A stretch of 64,000 nt of DNA from Mycolicibacterium duvalii (GTDB taxonomy: Bacteria; Actinomycetota; Actinomycetes; Mycobacteriales; Mycobacteriaceae), in NCBI RefSeq assembly GCF_010726645.1, contig NZ_AP022563.1, positions 3,720,001-3,784,000 on the forward strand. Reading direction: 5' to 3'. This document shows positions 37,512 through 46,959 of this stretch, one piece after another (the stretch's first letter is position 1; each line of letters starts with the position of its first letter). A program made the translations under genes and the position numbers. The notes beneath the pieces were generated by a model. That model ran no database searches, was not told the origin of the DNA, and was given only the letters and a program-made list of their open reading frames with translations.

Positions 37512-38879
37512 TCAGCAACGCCGCAGCAGCGCGTCCAGCTCGGTCTGAAAGCGATCGGCGAGATCCCACAGGTCACCGGCCAGCGTCGGGCACGAGATGA
37601 TGCCCACGTTAAGGGAGTCGCCCAGCGACATCACTGTGATGTTCAGCCCAGACCCGTGGAAGATCGGGCCCAGCGGATACAGCGCCTCGACCCGGGCCCC
37701 GCAGCTGTACAGCGTGGTCGGCGGGCCGGCCACATTGGAGATCACCACGTTGTGGATCGTGGTGCTGGCCAGCGGGGTGCGCGCCAACAGCCCGAGCAGC
37801 CAGGAGAAACCCGCCCGCGAGATGCTCTGGGCCAGGTCGACGAACACCGTCGGGCCCAGCGCGGCGCTGTGGTCCTTGGCGCGACGGTCGGACTCCGCGA
37901 TGGTTTGCAACCGCTCCCAAGGATCGTCGAGGTCGGTGTGCAGATTGCAGAACATGCCCGAGAGCTGGTTGCGGCCCGGCCGGTCGGACTGTCCGTGCAC
38001 CGACGCCGGCACCACCGCGATCAACGGTTTGTCCGGCAGCTCGTCCAGCTCGTCGAGGAAGCCGCGCAGCGCCCCCGAGCACAGCGCCATCACGACGTCG
38101 TTGACCTTGACCCCGCAGCTCTCCTTGACCTTCTTGACGTCGTTGAGGTTCAGCTGCGCGAGTGCGATGGCGCGCTCGGCGGTCAGCTGCGCGTTGAACC
38201 GGGTCGTCGGCGCCGAGAACGGCGCGGCCATCGCCTGGCCGGTGACCGCGCGGCCGACCGTCTTGGCGAGCAACGCAGCGGTGTCGGGGATCGTCCGGGC
38301 CAGCTGCAGCGGCCGCGTCGCGAACCGGACGAACCCGTCGGCGGCGATCTGCAGCGCAGAAGGGGTGCCGGGACCGTCGACCGGGGCCGGAGGCGGTGCG
38401 TCGGGTTCGACGTCGAGCAGCTGCTCGAGCAGGTTGGCCGCCGACACCCCGTCGACCGCGGCGTGATGCACCTTGACCATGACCGCCAGCCGGTCCTCGC
38501 CGGTGCCTTCGATCGCCCACAACTCCCACAGCGGTTTGCCGCGGTCCAGCGGCACCGCCGCGATCTGGCCGCACACCTCGGCCAGCTCCTCGCGTCCGCC
38601 GGGCGCCGGCACCGCGACCCGGTGCAGGTGGCGCGACAGCTCGAAGTCGTTGTCCTCCACCCATACCGGGTGGTCCAGGTTCAGGCCGCTGTCACCGAGC
38701 TTCGTGCGAAATTCCGGCAACGCGGGGATCCGCTTGGCAAGCTCGTCGCGGAAGCGCTCGAAGCTGTACCCGCCAGGCACCGTCGAGGTGTCGAGCTCGA
38801 GCACCGAACACACGTGCAGCGGCACCGTCGCCGATTCGCTGTACAGAAGACCCGCATCCAGACCACTGAGCCGCTCCAC
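37512..38879 (-). CDS. WS/DGAT acyltransferase (wax ester synthase/triacylglycerol synthase)
   Basis: The protein has 455 residues and starts MERLSGLDAGLLYSES. It carries the catalytic HHAAVDG at 138-144 (HHxxxDG) and the PLW motif at 116-118. The conserved C-terminal segments NVVISNVAGPPTTLYSCG and GLNITVMSLGDSLNVGI are also present. It transfers fatty acyl groups from acyl-CoA to diacylglycerol or alcohols to make storage lipid. Mycobacteria have many such paralogues (Tgs family). It is not in an obvious operon. The downstream gene on the same strand is the kinase, 69 bp away. Confidence 0.93.
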   Translation of the reverse strand: MERLSGLDAGLLYSESATVPLHVCSVLELDTSTVPGGYSFERFRDELAKRIPALPEFRTKLGDSGLNLDHPVWVEDNDFELSRHLHRVAVPAPGGREELAEVCGQIAAVPLDRGKPLWELWAIEGTGEDRLAVMVKVHHAAVDGVSAANLLEQLLDVEPDAPPPAPVDGPGTPSALQIAADGFVRFATRPLQLARTIPDTAALLAKTVGRAVTGQAMAAPFSAPTTRFNAQLTAERAIALAQLNLNDVKKVKESCGVKVNDVVMALCSGALRGFLDELDELPDKPLIAVVPASVHGQSDRPGRNQLSGMFCNLHTDLDDPWERLQTIAESDRRAKDHSAALGPTVFVDLAQSISRAGFSWLLGLLARTPLASTTIHNVVISNVAGPPTTLYSCGARVEALYPLGPIFHGSGLNITVMSLGDSLNVGIISCPTLAGDLWDLADRFQTELDALLRRC

Positions 38880-38969
38880 CCATCCGAGTTACCCGCATCG
38901 CCGACTCCGCCAAACGGGTTACCCGGCCCTGCCCCCGGGTAGCCGCACCGAACGACCTGAGGAGCCGCC

Positions 38970-40748
38970 ATGAACGTCGCCGACGCCCTGATCGCCCGCC
39001 TGCAGGAGTGGGAGGTCAGCCGGGTGTTCGGATACGCCGGAGACGGCGTCAACACCCTGCTGGGCGCGCTGCGCCGCGCCGACGGTCCCGACTTCGTGGC
39101 GACCCGGCATGAGGAGCTCGCCGCGTTCGCGGCGTGCGGGCACGCGAAGTACAGCGGCGAGGTCGGGGTGTGTCTGGCCACCCAGGGGCCCGGCGCGATC
39201 CACCTGCTGGCCGGGCTCTACGACGCCAAGCTGGACCGCCGGCCCGTCGTCGCGATCGTCGGGCAGGTGGTGAGCACTGCGCTGGGCAGCGGCTACCTGC
39301 AGGAAGTGGACCTGCATGCGCTGTTCAAGGACGTCTGCGCGCAGTACGTGCAGACGGTGTTCGCGCCCGAGCAGGCGCTGACCGCACTGGACAACGCGAT
39401 GCGCACCGCGATCGCCACGTCCACCCCGACGTGTCTGATCATCCCGCACGACGTGCAGAAGGCCGAGATGCCCGACGAGCTTCCGCACAGCCACGGCGTG
39501 GTGCCGTCCACCGCGACGTCGGCGCGACCCCGGATCACCGCGCCGCCGGAACAGATCCGCGCGGCCGCCGAGGTGCTCAACGCCGGGCGCCGGGTCGCGC
39601 TGCTGGTGGGCCGCGGCGCGGCCGGTGCGGCTGACGAGATCGCCGCGGTGGTCGATGCGCTGGGCGCCGGGGCGACGACGTCGCTGCTGGGCAAACCGGT
39701 GCTCGACGAGTCGCTGCCCTGGCACACCGGGGTGATGGGACATCTGGGCACCACCGCCAGCTCGGAGCTGATGGCACACTGCGACACCCTGCTGATCGTC
39801 GGCTGCAACGATCCGTGGACCGAGTTCTATCCCGCGCCCGGGCAGGCTCGCGCCGTCCAGATCGACATCGAACCGCGGGTGCTCGGCGCCAAGTACCCCG
39901 TCGAGGTCGCGGTCAGCGGAGACGCGCGCCAGGCACTGTTCGACCTGCTGCCGCTGCTCGACCACAACACAGACCACACCTGGGAACACCAGATCCACCA
40001 CTGGACCGGAACGTGGCTGGCGCTGGCCGAACAACGCTGCCGCGAGCAGACGGTGCACGCCAACCCCGAGTTCGTGGTCCGCGAACTGTCGGAGTACCTG
40101 CCGGGCAACGCCCGCGTCGCCGTCGACGTCGGCTCGGCTACCTACTGGTATGCCCGGCACCTGCGGCTGCCGCCCGCGGTGCCCGCCCACGTGTCGGGCT
40201 ATCTGGCGTCGATGGGGTGCGCGCTGCCCTACGGCATCGCCGCCAAACTCGACGCCCCCGACAAGCCCGTCGTCGCGCTGGTCGGCGACGGCGCGATGCA
40301 GATGTCCGGGCTGCTGGAGTTGATCACCATCGCCGAGCGCTGGCAGCAGTGGGACGATCCCCGCTTCGTGGTGCTGGTGCTGCACAACGGTGACCTGTCC
40401 GAAGTGTCGTGGGAGCAGCGCGAGATGGAAGGCGACCCGAGATTCCCGGCGTCACAGGATGTTCCGTCGTTCCCGTACGCCGACTACGCCGAGTTGCTCG
40501 GCCTGGGCGGAATCCGGGTCACCGACTCCGCCCAGGCCACCATCGCGTGGCAGCGCGCGTTCGAGGCCGCCCATCCGGTGGTGATCGAAGCGGTGGTGGA
40601 CGCCGCCACGCCGCTGCTGCCGCCGCTGATGCCCGACGCCAAGGCCGACACCGTGTACGGCGCGCTGGCCGGCGAGGCCGACGGCAAGGCCGCGCGGGAC
40701 CGCGTCGACCGGCAACGCAGCGCCGAAACCGGCGACCACGAGCGTTAA
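38970..40748 (+). CDS. Thiamine-diphosphate enzyme, pyruvate oxidase/dehydrogenase (PoxB)-like
   Basis: The protein has 592 residues, and GAGGAG lies a few bases before the ATG. It has the three ThDP-enzyme domains. The N-terminal PYR domain has the catalytic glutamate in ATRHEEL (48/49). A central NAD/FAD-like domain follows (GRRVALLVGRGAAGAADEI). The C-terminal PP domain has GDGAMQMSGLLEL near 438 and HNGDLSEV, binding Mg-ThDP. The best match by layout is pyruvate oxidase/PoxB, which decarboxylates pyruvate to acetate at the membrane; acetolactate synthase-like or other 2-oxoacid decarboxylases are alternatives. Its stop codon interlocks with that of the convergent NrfD gene through a shared TTAA. 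Confidence 0.88.
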   Translation: MNVADALIARLQEWEVSRVFGYAGDGVNTLLGALRRADGPDFVATRHEELAAFAACGHAKYSGEVGVCLATQGPGAIHLLAGLYDAKLDRRPVVAIVGQVVSTALGSGYLQEVDLHALFKDVCAQYVQTVFAPEQALTALDNAMRTAIATSTPTCLIIPHDVQKAEMPDELPHSHGVVPSTATSARPRITAPPEQIRAAAEVLNAGRRVALLVGRGAAGAADEIAAVVDALGAGATTSLLGKPVLDESLPWHTGVMGHLGTTASSELMAHCDTLLIVGCNDPWTEFYPAPGQARAVQIDIEPRVLGAKYPVEVAVSGDARQALFDLLPLLDHNTDHTWEHQIHHWTGTWLALAEQRCREQTVHANPEFVVRELSEYLPGNARVAVDVGSATYWYARHLRLPPAVPAHVSGYLASMGCALPYGIAAKLDAPDKPVVALVGDGAMQMSGLLELITIAERWQQWDDPRFVVLVLHNGDLSEVSWEQREMEGDPRFPASQDVPSFPYADYAELLGLGGIRVTDSAQATIAWQRAFEAAHPVVIEAVVDAATPLLPPLMPDAKADTVYGALAGEADGKAARDRVDRQRSAETGDHER

Positions 40749-41686
40749 GTCACCGCCGCGGCGTCGAGCCGCTCGCGCTGCGGCACCACCACATACTTCG
40801 GGTCCTTCGTCGAGGCCACGCCGGCTTCGAACACCCCGAACCGCTGCAGCAGACTGCCGGCCAGCAGCGCCGCACCCGAGGTCGCGACCGCCCCCCGCCG
40901 GCGGCCCGACACCGCCGCACCGACCGCGCCGCCGACAGTCAGGATCTCCGACCACGTGCGCAGCGTGTGCGCCCGGCCGGTGGTGTACGTCTCGCCGGCC
41001 AGGCCGATCCGGTGCTGCATGGTCCGCGACGCCGCCACCTCCAGCGCGGCGCCGGTGACCGCCAGCCGTCGCGCCGGGCCGGTCTCGGCCACCGGCGCCA
41101 GCAGCATGCCCAGGCCCGCGCCGCTGGCCGCGGCCGAACCGACGAACACGAACGGCAGAAACCGGTGCGCCTCGCGCCAGCCCGGAACCGCGGTCTGCGA
41201 CAACAACACCGCGGTGTAGGACGCGACGCCGGGGGCCACCGCGGCGGCCTCCAGACCGGCCGGGCGGGCCAGCCGGGTGACCAGCGTCCCGAGCCGGGTG
41301 CGCCGCAGCCGGCGCGGCATCAGCTCGGCCACCGCGGCCACCCCCGCGCCCGGCCCGTACGCGCCGAGCATCCAGGTGCCCATGCTCATCGGCGAACTGG
41401 GCTTGGCCACCCGGAGCATGTGGTGAAACCGTTCGGGCCGGCCGAGATCGAAGATCAGGAAGTACATGCTCGCCAGCAGGCTGGCCAGCGCGCCGAGCCT
41501 GGACACCTTGCGCAGCTGCGGCCGCCCGGTCAGGTCCGCCCCGGCGGCCAGCAGCGCCGAACCTCCCGACAGGCCGCCGCTGAACAAGTAGGCCGCGATC
41601 TTCCAGTCCCACACCGGAGGCTTGAGGATCTGCCGGCCGTAGTAGGACCGGAACTCGGCTTTCGGGACGGCCAGCTGTTCTTTCAC
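40745..41686 (-). CDS. NrfD-like membrane anchor of formate dehydrogenase
   Basis: The protein has 313 residues. GTG at 41686 overlaps the stop of the Fe-S subunit gene as GTGA. About eight hydrophobic helices are visible, starting with DWKIAAYLFSGGLSGGSALLAAG and LGALASLLASMYFLIFDLG. The NrfD/PsrC family brings quinone-linked electron transfer or an anchor to molybdenum enzymes, in place of the cytochrome b subunit FdnI/FdoI of enteric formate dehydrogenases. It is the third gene of the operon catalytic-Fe-S-NrfD and probably passes formate electrons to menaquinone. Confidence 0.88.
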   Translation of the reverse strand: MKEQLAVPKAEFRSYYGRQILKPPVWDWKIAAYLFSGGLSGGSALLAAGADLTGRPQLRKVSRLGALASLLASMYFLIFDLGRPERFHHMLRVAKPSSPMSMGTWMLGAYGPGAGVAAVAELMPRRLRRTRLGTLVTRLARPAGLEAAAVAPGVASYTAVLLSQTAVPGWREAHRFLPFVFVGSAAASGAGLGMLLAPVAETGPARRLAVTGAALEVAASRTMQHRIGLAGETYTTGRAHTLRTWSEILTVGGAVGAAVSGRRRGAVATSGAALLAGSLLQRFGVFEAGVASTKDPKYVVVPQRERLDAAAVT

Positions 41687-42585
41687 CTGTGCCGCCCCAG
41701 GAACGCCGACACCGTCAGCCCCACCAACGCCGACGCGGCCATCCCCGCGTAGCGCCACATCGCACCCGCGTCGCGGGTGGGCACCACCGGATCCGGCGGC
41801 AGCCCATACACTTCCGGCTCGTCGAGCAGCAGGAAGAACGCGCCGTCGCCGCCGACGCCGTCGTTGGGGTCGTGCCCGTAGAGCCGCGCCTCGGTGAACC
41901 CGCGCTCGTGCAGTTCCTCTACGCGCAGCGCCGCGCGCTCGCGCAGCTCGTCGAGCACGCCGAACTGGATCGAATCGGTCGGGCAGGCCTTCGCGCACGC
42001 GGGCTCCAGGCCGTCGTGCAGCCGGTCGTAGCACAGCGTGCACTTCCAGGCCCGGCCGTCACCCTCGCGCCGCTCGATCACCCCGTACGGACAGCCGGAC
42101 ACGCAGTAGCCGCAGCCGTTGCAGATGTCCTGCTGCACAACCACAGTGGAGAATTCGGTGCGGAACAGCGCGCCGGTCGGGCAGACGTCCAGGCATCCCG
42201 CGTGGGTGCAGTGCTTGCACACATCCGAGCTCATCAGCCAACGGAAGTCCTGGCGGGTCTCGGCGGGCAGCGCCTCGCCGGGCCGTTCGAAGCCGGGCAT
42301 GCCGAGGTCTTCTGTCTGACGGGCAGGCTGCTCGATGAACGCGACATGTCGCCACGAATTGGCGCCCAGCTCACCGGTGTTGTCGAACGACATGCCCAGC
42401 AGGTTGTACCCGTCCCCATCCCCGGAGACCGGCACGTCGTTCCATTCCTTGCACGCCACCTCGCAGGCTTTGCAGCCGATGCAGACCGACGTGTCGGTGA
42501 AGAAGCCGACCCGCGGCGGGTGCCCCTCGTAGCCGGCGTCGGCGGCCGGATCCTCCAGTGGACCGTAAAAGCTGTTGGCGCTCAT
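41683..42585 (-). CDS. Formate dehydrogenase Fe-S (beta) subunit
   Basis: The protein has 300 residues with four ferredoxin-type cysteine clusters: CIGCKACEVACKEW, CKHCTHAGCLDVCP, CNGCGYCVSGCP, and CTLCYDRLHDG followed by ACAKACPTDSI. This is the FdnH/FdoH pattern for four [4Fe-4S] clusters that wire the catalytic subunit to the membrane. One C-terminal membrane helix (YAGMAASALVGLTVSAFLG) is present. The gene overlaps both neighbours by 4 nt. No Tat signal is seen. Confidence 0.93.
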   Translation of the reverse strand: MSANSFYGPLEDPAADAGYEGHPPRVGFFTDTSVCIGCKACEVACKEWNDVPVSGDGDGYNLLGMSFDNTGELGANSWRHVAFIEQPARQTEDLGMPGFERPGEALPAETRQDFRWLMSSDVCKHCTHAGCLDVCPTGALFRTEFSTVVVQQDICNGCGYCVSGCPYGVIERREGDGRAWKCTLCYDRLHDGLEPACAKACPTDSIQFGVLDELRERAALRVEELHERGFTEARLYGHDPNDGVGGDGAFFLLLDEPEVYGLPPDPVVPTRDAGAMWRYAGMAASALVGLTVSAFLGRHR

Positions 42586-45500
42586 GGCGTCTCCTCGGAG
42601 TGGTCACCCGCCGGCTCGGTGGTGTCCAGCGTCGTGCCGGTGTGCACGGTGATACCCGCCCGGTCGCGATACATGCCGACGTATTCCAGCAGCAGCGGGC
42701 CGCGCGGGCGCCGGCCCGGCTGGATGTCGCAAGTGGTCACCTTGCTTTCCTGGATGAACACGTTGGGGTCGGCCACCACCCCGAACAGGTCGTTGACGAT
42801 GTCCCCGTCGATCAGACCGTTGCCGCCCCAGTGGTAGGGCATCCAGATCTGGTGCACGACATGGTCTTCCACCCGCAGCGGGCGCATCCGGTCGGTGACC
42901 ACCACCCGGGCGTCCACCGCGGTGCGGCTGGTGACCACATGCGCCCACTGCAAATGCTCGAGCCCGCGTTCCTTCGCCAGCGCCGGTGAGACCTCCACGA
43001 ACAACGCCGGCTGCAGCTCCGACAGGTACGGCAGCTGCCGGCTCATGCCGCCCGCGGTGTGGTGTTCGGTCAGCCGCGCGGTGCTCAGCACGAACGGGAA
43101 CACCTCGTGGTGGGACTCCGGCGGCGACGGGTTCGACGGGTTGTCCGCGCGCCCATACACTTTGCGCGCCGGGTTGCCCTGCTGGGCGTAGAGCGAGTTG
43201 CGGATCGGCGACTCGTGCGGCTCGTAGTGCGTGGGCATCGGCCCGTCGAGCACCCCGTTGGGCGCGAACAACCAGCCCTTGCCGTCGGCCTGCATCACGA
43301 ACGGGTCGTCGCCGCGCAGCGCCTCCACCCCCGACGCGCCCTGCGGCGGCCGGTAGTCCGGCGGCTTGGTCTTCTCGAAGTCGGGGACGTCGTGGCCGGT
43401 CCACTCGCTCTTCTCGGAATCCCACCAGACCAGCTTCTTGCGTTCGCTCCACGGCCGGCCCTGCGGATCGGCCGACGCCCGGTTGTAGAGCACGCGGCGG
43501 TTCAGCGGCCACGTCCAGCCCCACTCGTTGTCGTAGGGGCCCTGCTCGGTGTGCGGTTTGCGCCGCGCGGCCTGGTTGACCTCGTCGGCGTACACCCCGC
43601 TGTAGATCCAGCAGCCGCTCAACGTGGAGCCGTCGGCCTTGAGGTCGGTGTAGCCGCTGACCGCGCGGCCGGTCGTCAGATCCACCCCGCTGATCCGGCG
43701 CAGCACGTCCTCGCCGGACGGCTCGTCGCCGTCCATCGCGTAGTCCCAGAACAAGTCCAGCAGCGGGCGGTCCCGCTCGTCGCTGGACCCGGCGAGCTTC
43801 TCGCGCAGGATCCGGCCCAGGTGGTAGAAGAACCACAGCTCCGAGCGGGCGTCGCCGGGCGGTTCGACGGCCTGGTCGCGCCACTGCAGCATGCGCTGGG
43901 TCTGGGTGAAGGTGCCGGCCTTCTCGACGTGTGAGGCCGCCGGGAACAGGAACACCTCGGTGCGGCAGGTCTCCGGAGTGATCTCCCCGGTCTCCACCTC
44001 CGGTGAGTCCTTCCAGAAGCTCGCGCTCTCGATCTCGACCAGGTCGCGCACCACCAGCCAGTCCAGGTTGGCCATGCCGAGGCGCTGAAGCCGGCCGTGC
44101 GCCGACCCCACCGCCGGATTCTGCCCGAGCAGGAAGTAGCCGAACACCTTGCCGTCGACCATGTCCATCACGGTGCGATAGGTGCCGTGGTCGCCGTTGA
44201 TGCGCGGCAGATAGTCGAAGCAGTAGTCGTTGTCGGCGGTGGCCGCGTCGCCCCAGTACTCCTTGAGCAGCGACACCATGTAGCTGTCGGCGTTGCCCCA
44301 GAACCCTTTCTGGTTCTCCCCCTTGATCGCGTGCAGATAGTCCGACAGCGTCTCGTGCCCGGCGCGCGGCATCGCGAGATACCCGGGCAGCAGGTTGAAC
44401 AGCGTCGGCACGTCGGTCGACCCCTGGATGCTGGCGTGCCCGCGCAGCGCGATGATGCCGCCGCCGGGCCGGCCGATGTTGCCCAGCAGCAGCTGCACGA
44501 TCGACCCGGCCCGGATGTACTGGGCGCCCACCGAGTGCTGGGTCCAGCCGACGCTGTAGACCAGCGCGGCGGTCTTCTCACGCCCCGAGTTCTGCGCCCA
44601 GGCCTGCGCGATCCGGCTGAACTGCTCGGCCGGCACCCCGCACACCCGCTCCACCATCTCCGGGGTGTAGCGGGCGAAGTGGCGCTTGAGGATCTGGTAG
44701 ACGCACCGCGGGTGCTGCAGAGTCGGGTCGGTCTTGAAGCCGGTGGGCGTCACCTCGATCGGGGCGCCGCCGGAGCCCTGCTGATCCGGGCCGGCCCGCT
44801 CCTTGGCCTCGGAGCCGCGTTCGGTGTCGGCGTCTTTGCCCTGATGTTCTTCGGTCTCGTAGGCCCAGGTCGCCGGATCATAGGAGGCGGTCTCCGGGTC
44901 GTACCCGCTGAACAGGCCGTCGAGCTCCTCGGTGTCGGTGAACCGTTCGTCGACCAGGAACGACGCGTTGGTGTAGGCGGTGACGTACTCGCGGAAATCG
45001 AGCTCCTTGCTGAGGATGTAGTTGATCACCCCGCCCAGGAACGCGATGTCGCTGCCGGCGCGCAGCGACACGTGCTGGTCGGCCAGCGCGCTGGTGCGGG
45101 TGAACCGCGGGTCGATGTGCACGACCGTGGTGCCGCGGGCCTTGGCCTCCATCACCCACTGGAAGCCGACGGGGTGCGCTTCGGCCATGTTCGAGCCCAT
45201 GATGACGATGAAGTCAGAGTTGACGAGATCCTGCTGGTAGTCCGTCGCCCCGCCGCGACCGAAGGAAGCTCCCAGACCGGGAACCGTGGCGCTGTGTCAA
45301 ATACGGGCCTGGTTCTCGATCTGCAACGCGCCCAGTGCGGTGAACAACTTCTTGATCAGGTAGTTCTCTTCGTTGTCCAGCGTCGCGCCGCCCAGGCTGG
45401 CGATGCCCAGGGTTCGGCGCAGCGTGTGCCGGTCGGCGTCGAACTGCTGCCAGCCCTTCTCCCGCGCGTCGAGGACGCGGTCGGCGACCATGTCCATCGC

Positions 45501-45875
45501 GGTGTCGAGGTCGAGCTCCTGCCACTCGGTGGCGTAGGGCGGACGGTACTTGACCGTGGTGAGCCGCTGCGGTCCGGTGACCAGCTGCTTGCTCGCAGAA
45601 CCCTTGGGGCACAACCGCCCTCGCGAGATCGGGCTGTCCGGGTTGCCCTCGATCTGGGTGACCGTGCCGTCTTTGACGTAGACGTTCTGCGCGCACCCCA
45701 CCGCGCAGAACGGACACACCGACTTGACCACGCGGTCGGCGTCGACGGTGCGCGGCGTCAACGTCAGCGACCGCGGGCTCTGCGCGGCCCGGCCACGCCC
45801 GAGCTTGTCGCCGCCGGTGAGCTGCCGATACACCGGCCACGATTCGAACAGCTTCCTGATGTCCAACCCGTCCAC
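42582..45875 (-). CDS. Selenocysteine-containing formate dehydrogenase catalytic subunit
   Basis: The protein has 1097 residues and is read as one chain across an in-frame TGA at 45297-45299 (codon 193). The frame before and after is the same, and the sequence around it, NQARI-U-HSATVPGLG then SFGRGGATDYQQDL, matches the Sec site of E. coli FdoG/FdnG as I recall it (ARVUHGPTV). A SECIS hairpin follows directly. The N-terminus binds one [4Fe-4S] cluster through Cys54, 57, 61 and 89 (CPFCAVGC then CPKG). Mo/W-bis-MGD domains follow. The GTG start at 45875 has GAGG upstream. Unlike E. coli FdnG/FdoG it shows no twin-arginine signal, so the enzyme probably faces the cytoplasm. It oxidises formate to CO2. 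All Sec factors lie alongside. Confidence 0.95.
45267..45299 (-). promoter_or_regulatory. Bacterial SECIS element with its UGA (Sec) codon
   Basis: Read on the minus strand, UGA at 45299-45297 is followed by 11 bases. A 7-bp stem comes next, GGUUCCC (45285-45279) pairing with GGGAGCU (45273-45267), closed by the loop GGUCU (45278-45274). The stem has two G-U pairs. The loop sequence and its distance from UGA (18 bases) are the same as in E. coli fdhF as I remember it. SelB binds such loops to deliver Sec-tRNA. Confidence 0.92.
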
Positions 45876-45948
45876 CTTCGTCTGCCTCGCTGCTCAAGGT
45901 ACCCGCTACAGACCCCGTCAACCCGGTGGGCTCAGGTACAAATGGAGA

Positions 45949-46959
45949 ATGCTCGAGATCAGCCCGTTGACCTGGGTCGTCACCGTCGCCGTGATCATCG
46001 GACTGTTGGCGGTGGATCTGATCCTGGCGGCACTGCGGCCGCACAAGGTCGGATTCCGGGAAGCGACGGCGTGGTCGGTGTTCTACATCGCGGTCGCCAT
46101 CGGCTTCGGGCTGTGGTTCTTGTGGGCCTACGGCACCAATGCGGGCACCGAGTACTTCGCCGGCTACATCGTCGAGAAGAGCCTGTCGGTCGACAACCTG
46201 TTCGTCTTCGTGATCATCATGGCCACCTTCGCGGTGCCCGAGGAACACCAGCACAAGGTGCTGACCTTCGGCATCATCCTGGCGCTGATCATGCGCGCGA
46301 TCTTCATCGCGCTGGGCGCGACGCTGATCTCGCTGTTCTCGTTCATGTTCCTGCTGTTCGGCATCCTGCTGATCTGGACCGCGATCCAGTTGTTCCGGCA
46401 CCGCGACGAGGACCCGGACATCGAGAACAACATCATGATTCGCGCGACGCGGCGATTCATCCCCATCAGCAACGAGTACGACGGCGGCAAGCTCTTCACC
46501 CGGGACAACGGGCGGAAGGTGGCGACTCCGCTGCTGGCGGTGCTCATCGCGATCGGCAGCGTCGACCTGCTCTTCGCGCTGGACTCGATCCCCGCGGTGT
46601 TCGGCATCACCCGCGAGCCCTACATCGTCTTCGCGGCCAACGCGTTTGCGTTGCTCGGCCTGCGGGCGCTGTTCTTCCTGGTGAAGGGCCTGCTGGACCG
46701 GTTGGTGTACCTGTCGACGGGGTTGTCGATCATCCTGGCCTTCATCGGGGTCAAGCTGGTGCTGCACTGGGCCCACGTCGACATCAACCCGAGCATCCCC
46801 GAGGTGGACACCTACCTGAGCCTGGTGGTCATCGTGGTGATCCTGACCATCGTGACCGTCGCCAGCCTGATCAAGACGCGCCGCGACCCGACCGCCAAGG
46901 CCCACCCCGGCTCGCTGCGCGCCACCAAGCCCAAGGAGCAGACCGACGGCTCTCAGTGA
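45949..46959 (+). CDS. TerC family integral membrane protein
   Basis: The protein has 336 residues. ATG at 45949 is preceded by GGAGA. About eight membrane helices are present. The TerC signature VEKSLSVDNLFVFVIIMATF and the second SVDLLFALDSIPAVFGIT carry the acidic residues thought to bind a metal ion. The family is linked to tellurite resistance and to Mn2+ export or metallation of exported proteins. It divides the formate dehydrogenase operon from selB. Its last 7 nt overlap the end of selB, which is convergent. A metal-related link to formate dehydrogenase is possible but unproven. Confidence 0.93.
   Translation: MLEISPLTWVVTVAVIIGLLAVDLILAALRPHKVGFREATAWSVFYIAVAIGFGLWFLWAYGTNAGTEYFAGYIVEKSLSVDNLFVFVIIMATFAVPEEHQHKVLTFGIILALIMRAIFIALGATLISLFSFMFLLFGILLIWTAIQLFRHRDEDPDIENNIMIRATRRFIPISNEYDGGKLFTRDNGRKVATPLLAVLIAIGSVDLLFALDSIPAVFGITREPYIVFAANAFALLGLRALFFLVKGLLDRLVYLSTGLSIILAFIGVKLVLHWAHVDINPSIPEVDTYLSLVVIVVILTIVTVASLIKTRRDPTAKAHPGSLRATKPKEQTDGSQ

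Noticed and set aside
42582-45200. An 872-residue separate formate dehydrogenase gene starting at 45200
   Set aside because: The frame continues upstream across a Sec UGA with a SECIS. The start at 45200 lies in the middle of a conserved domain.
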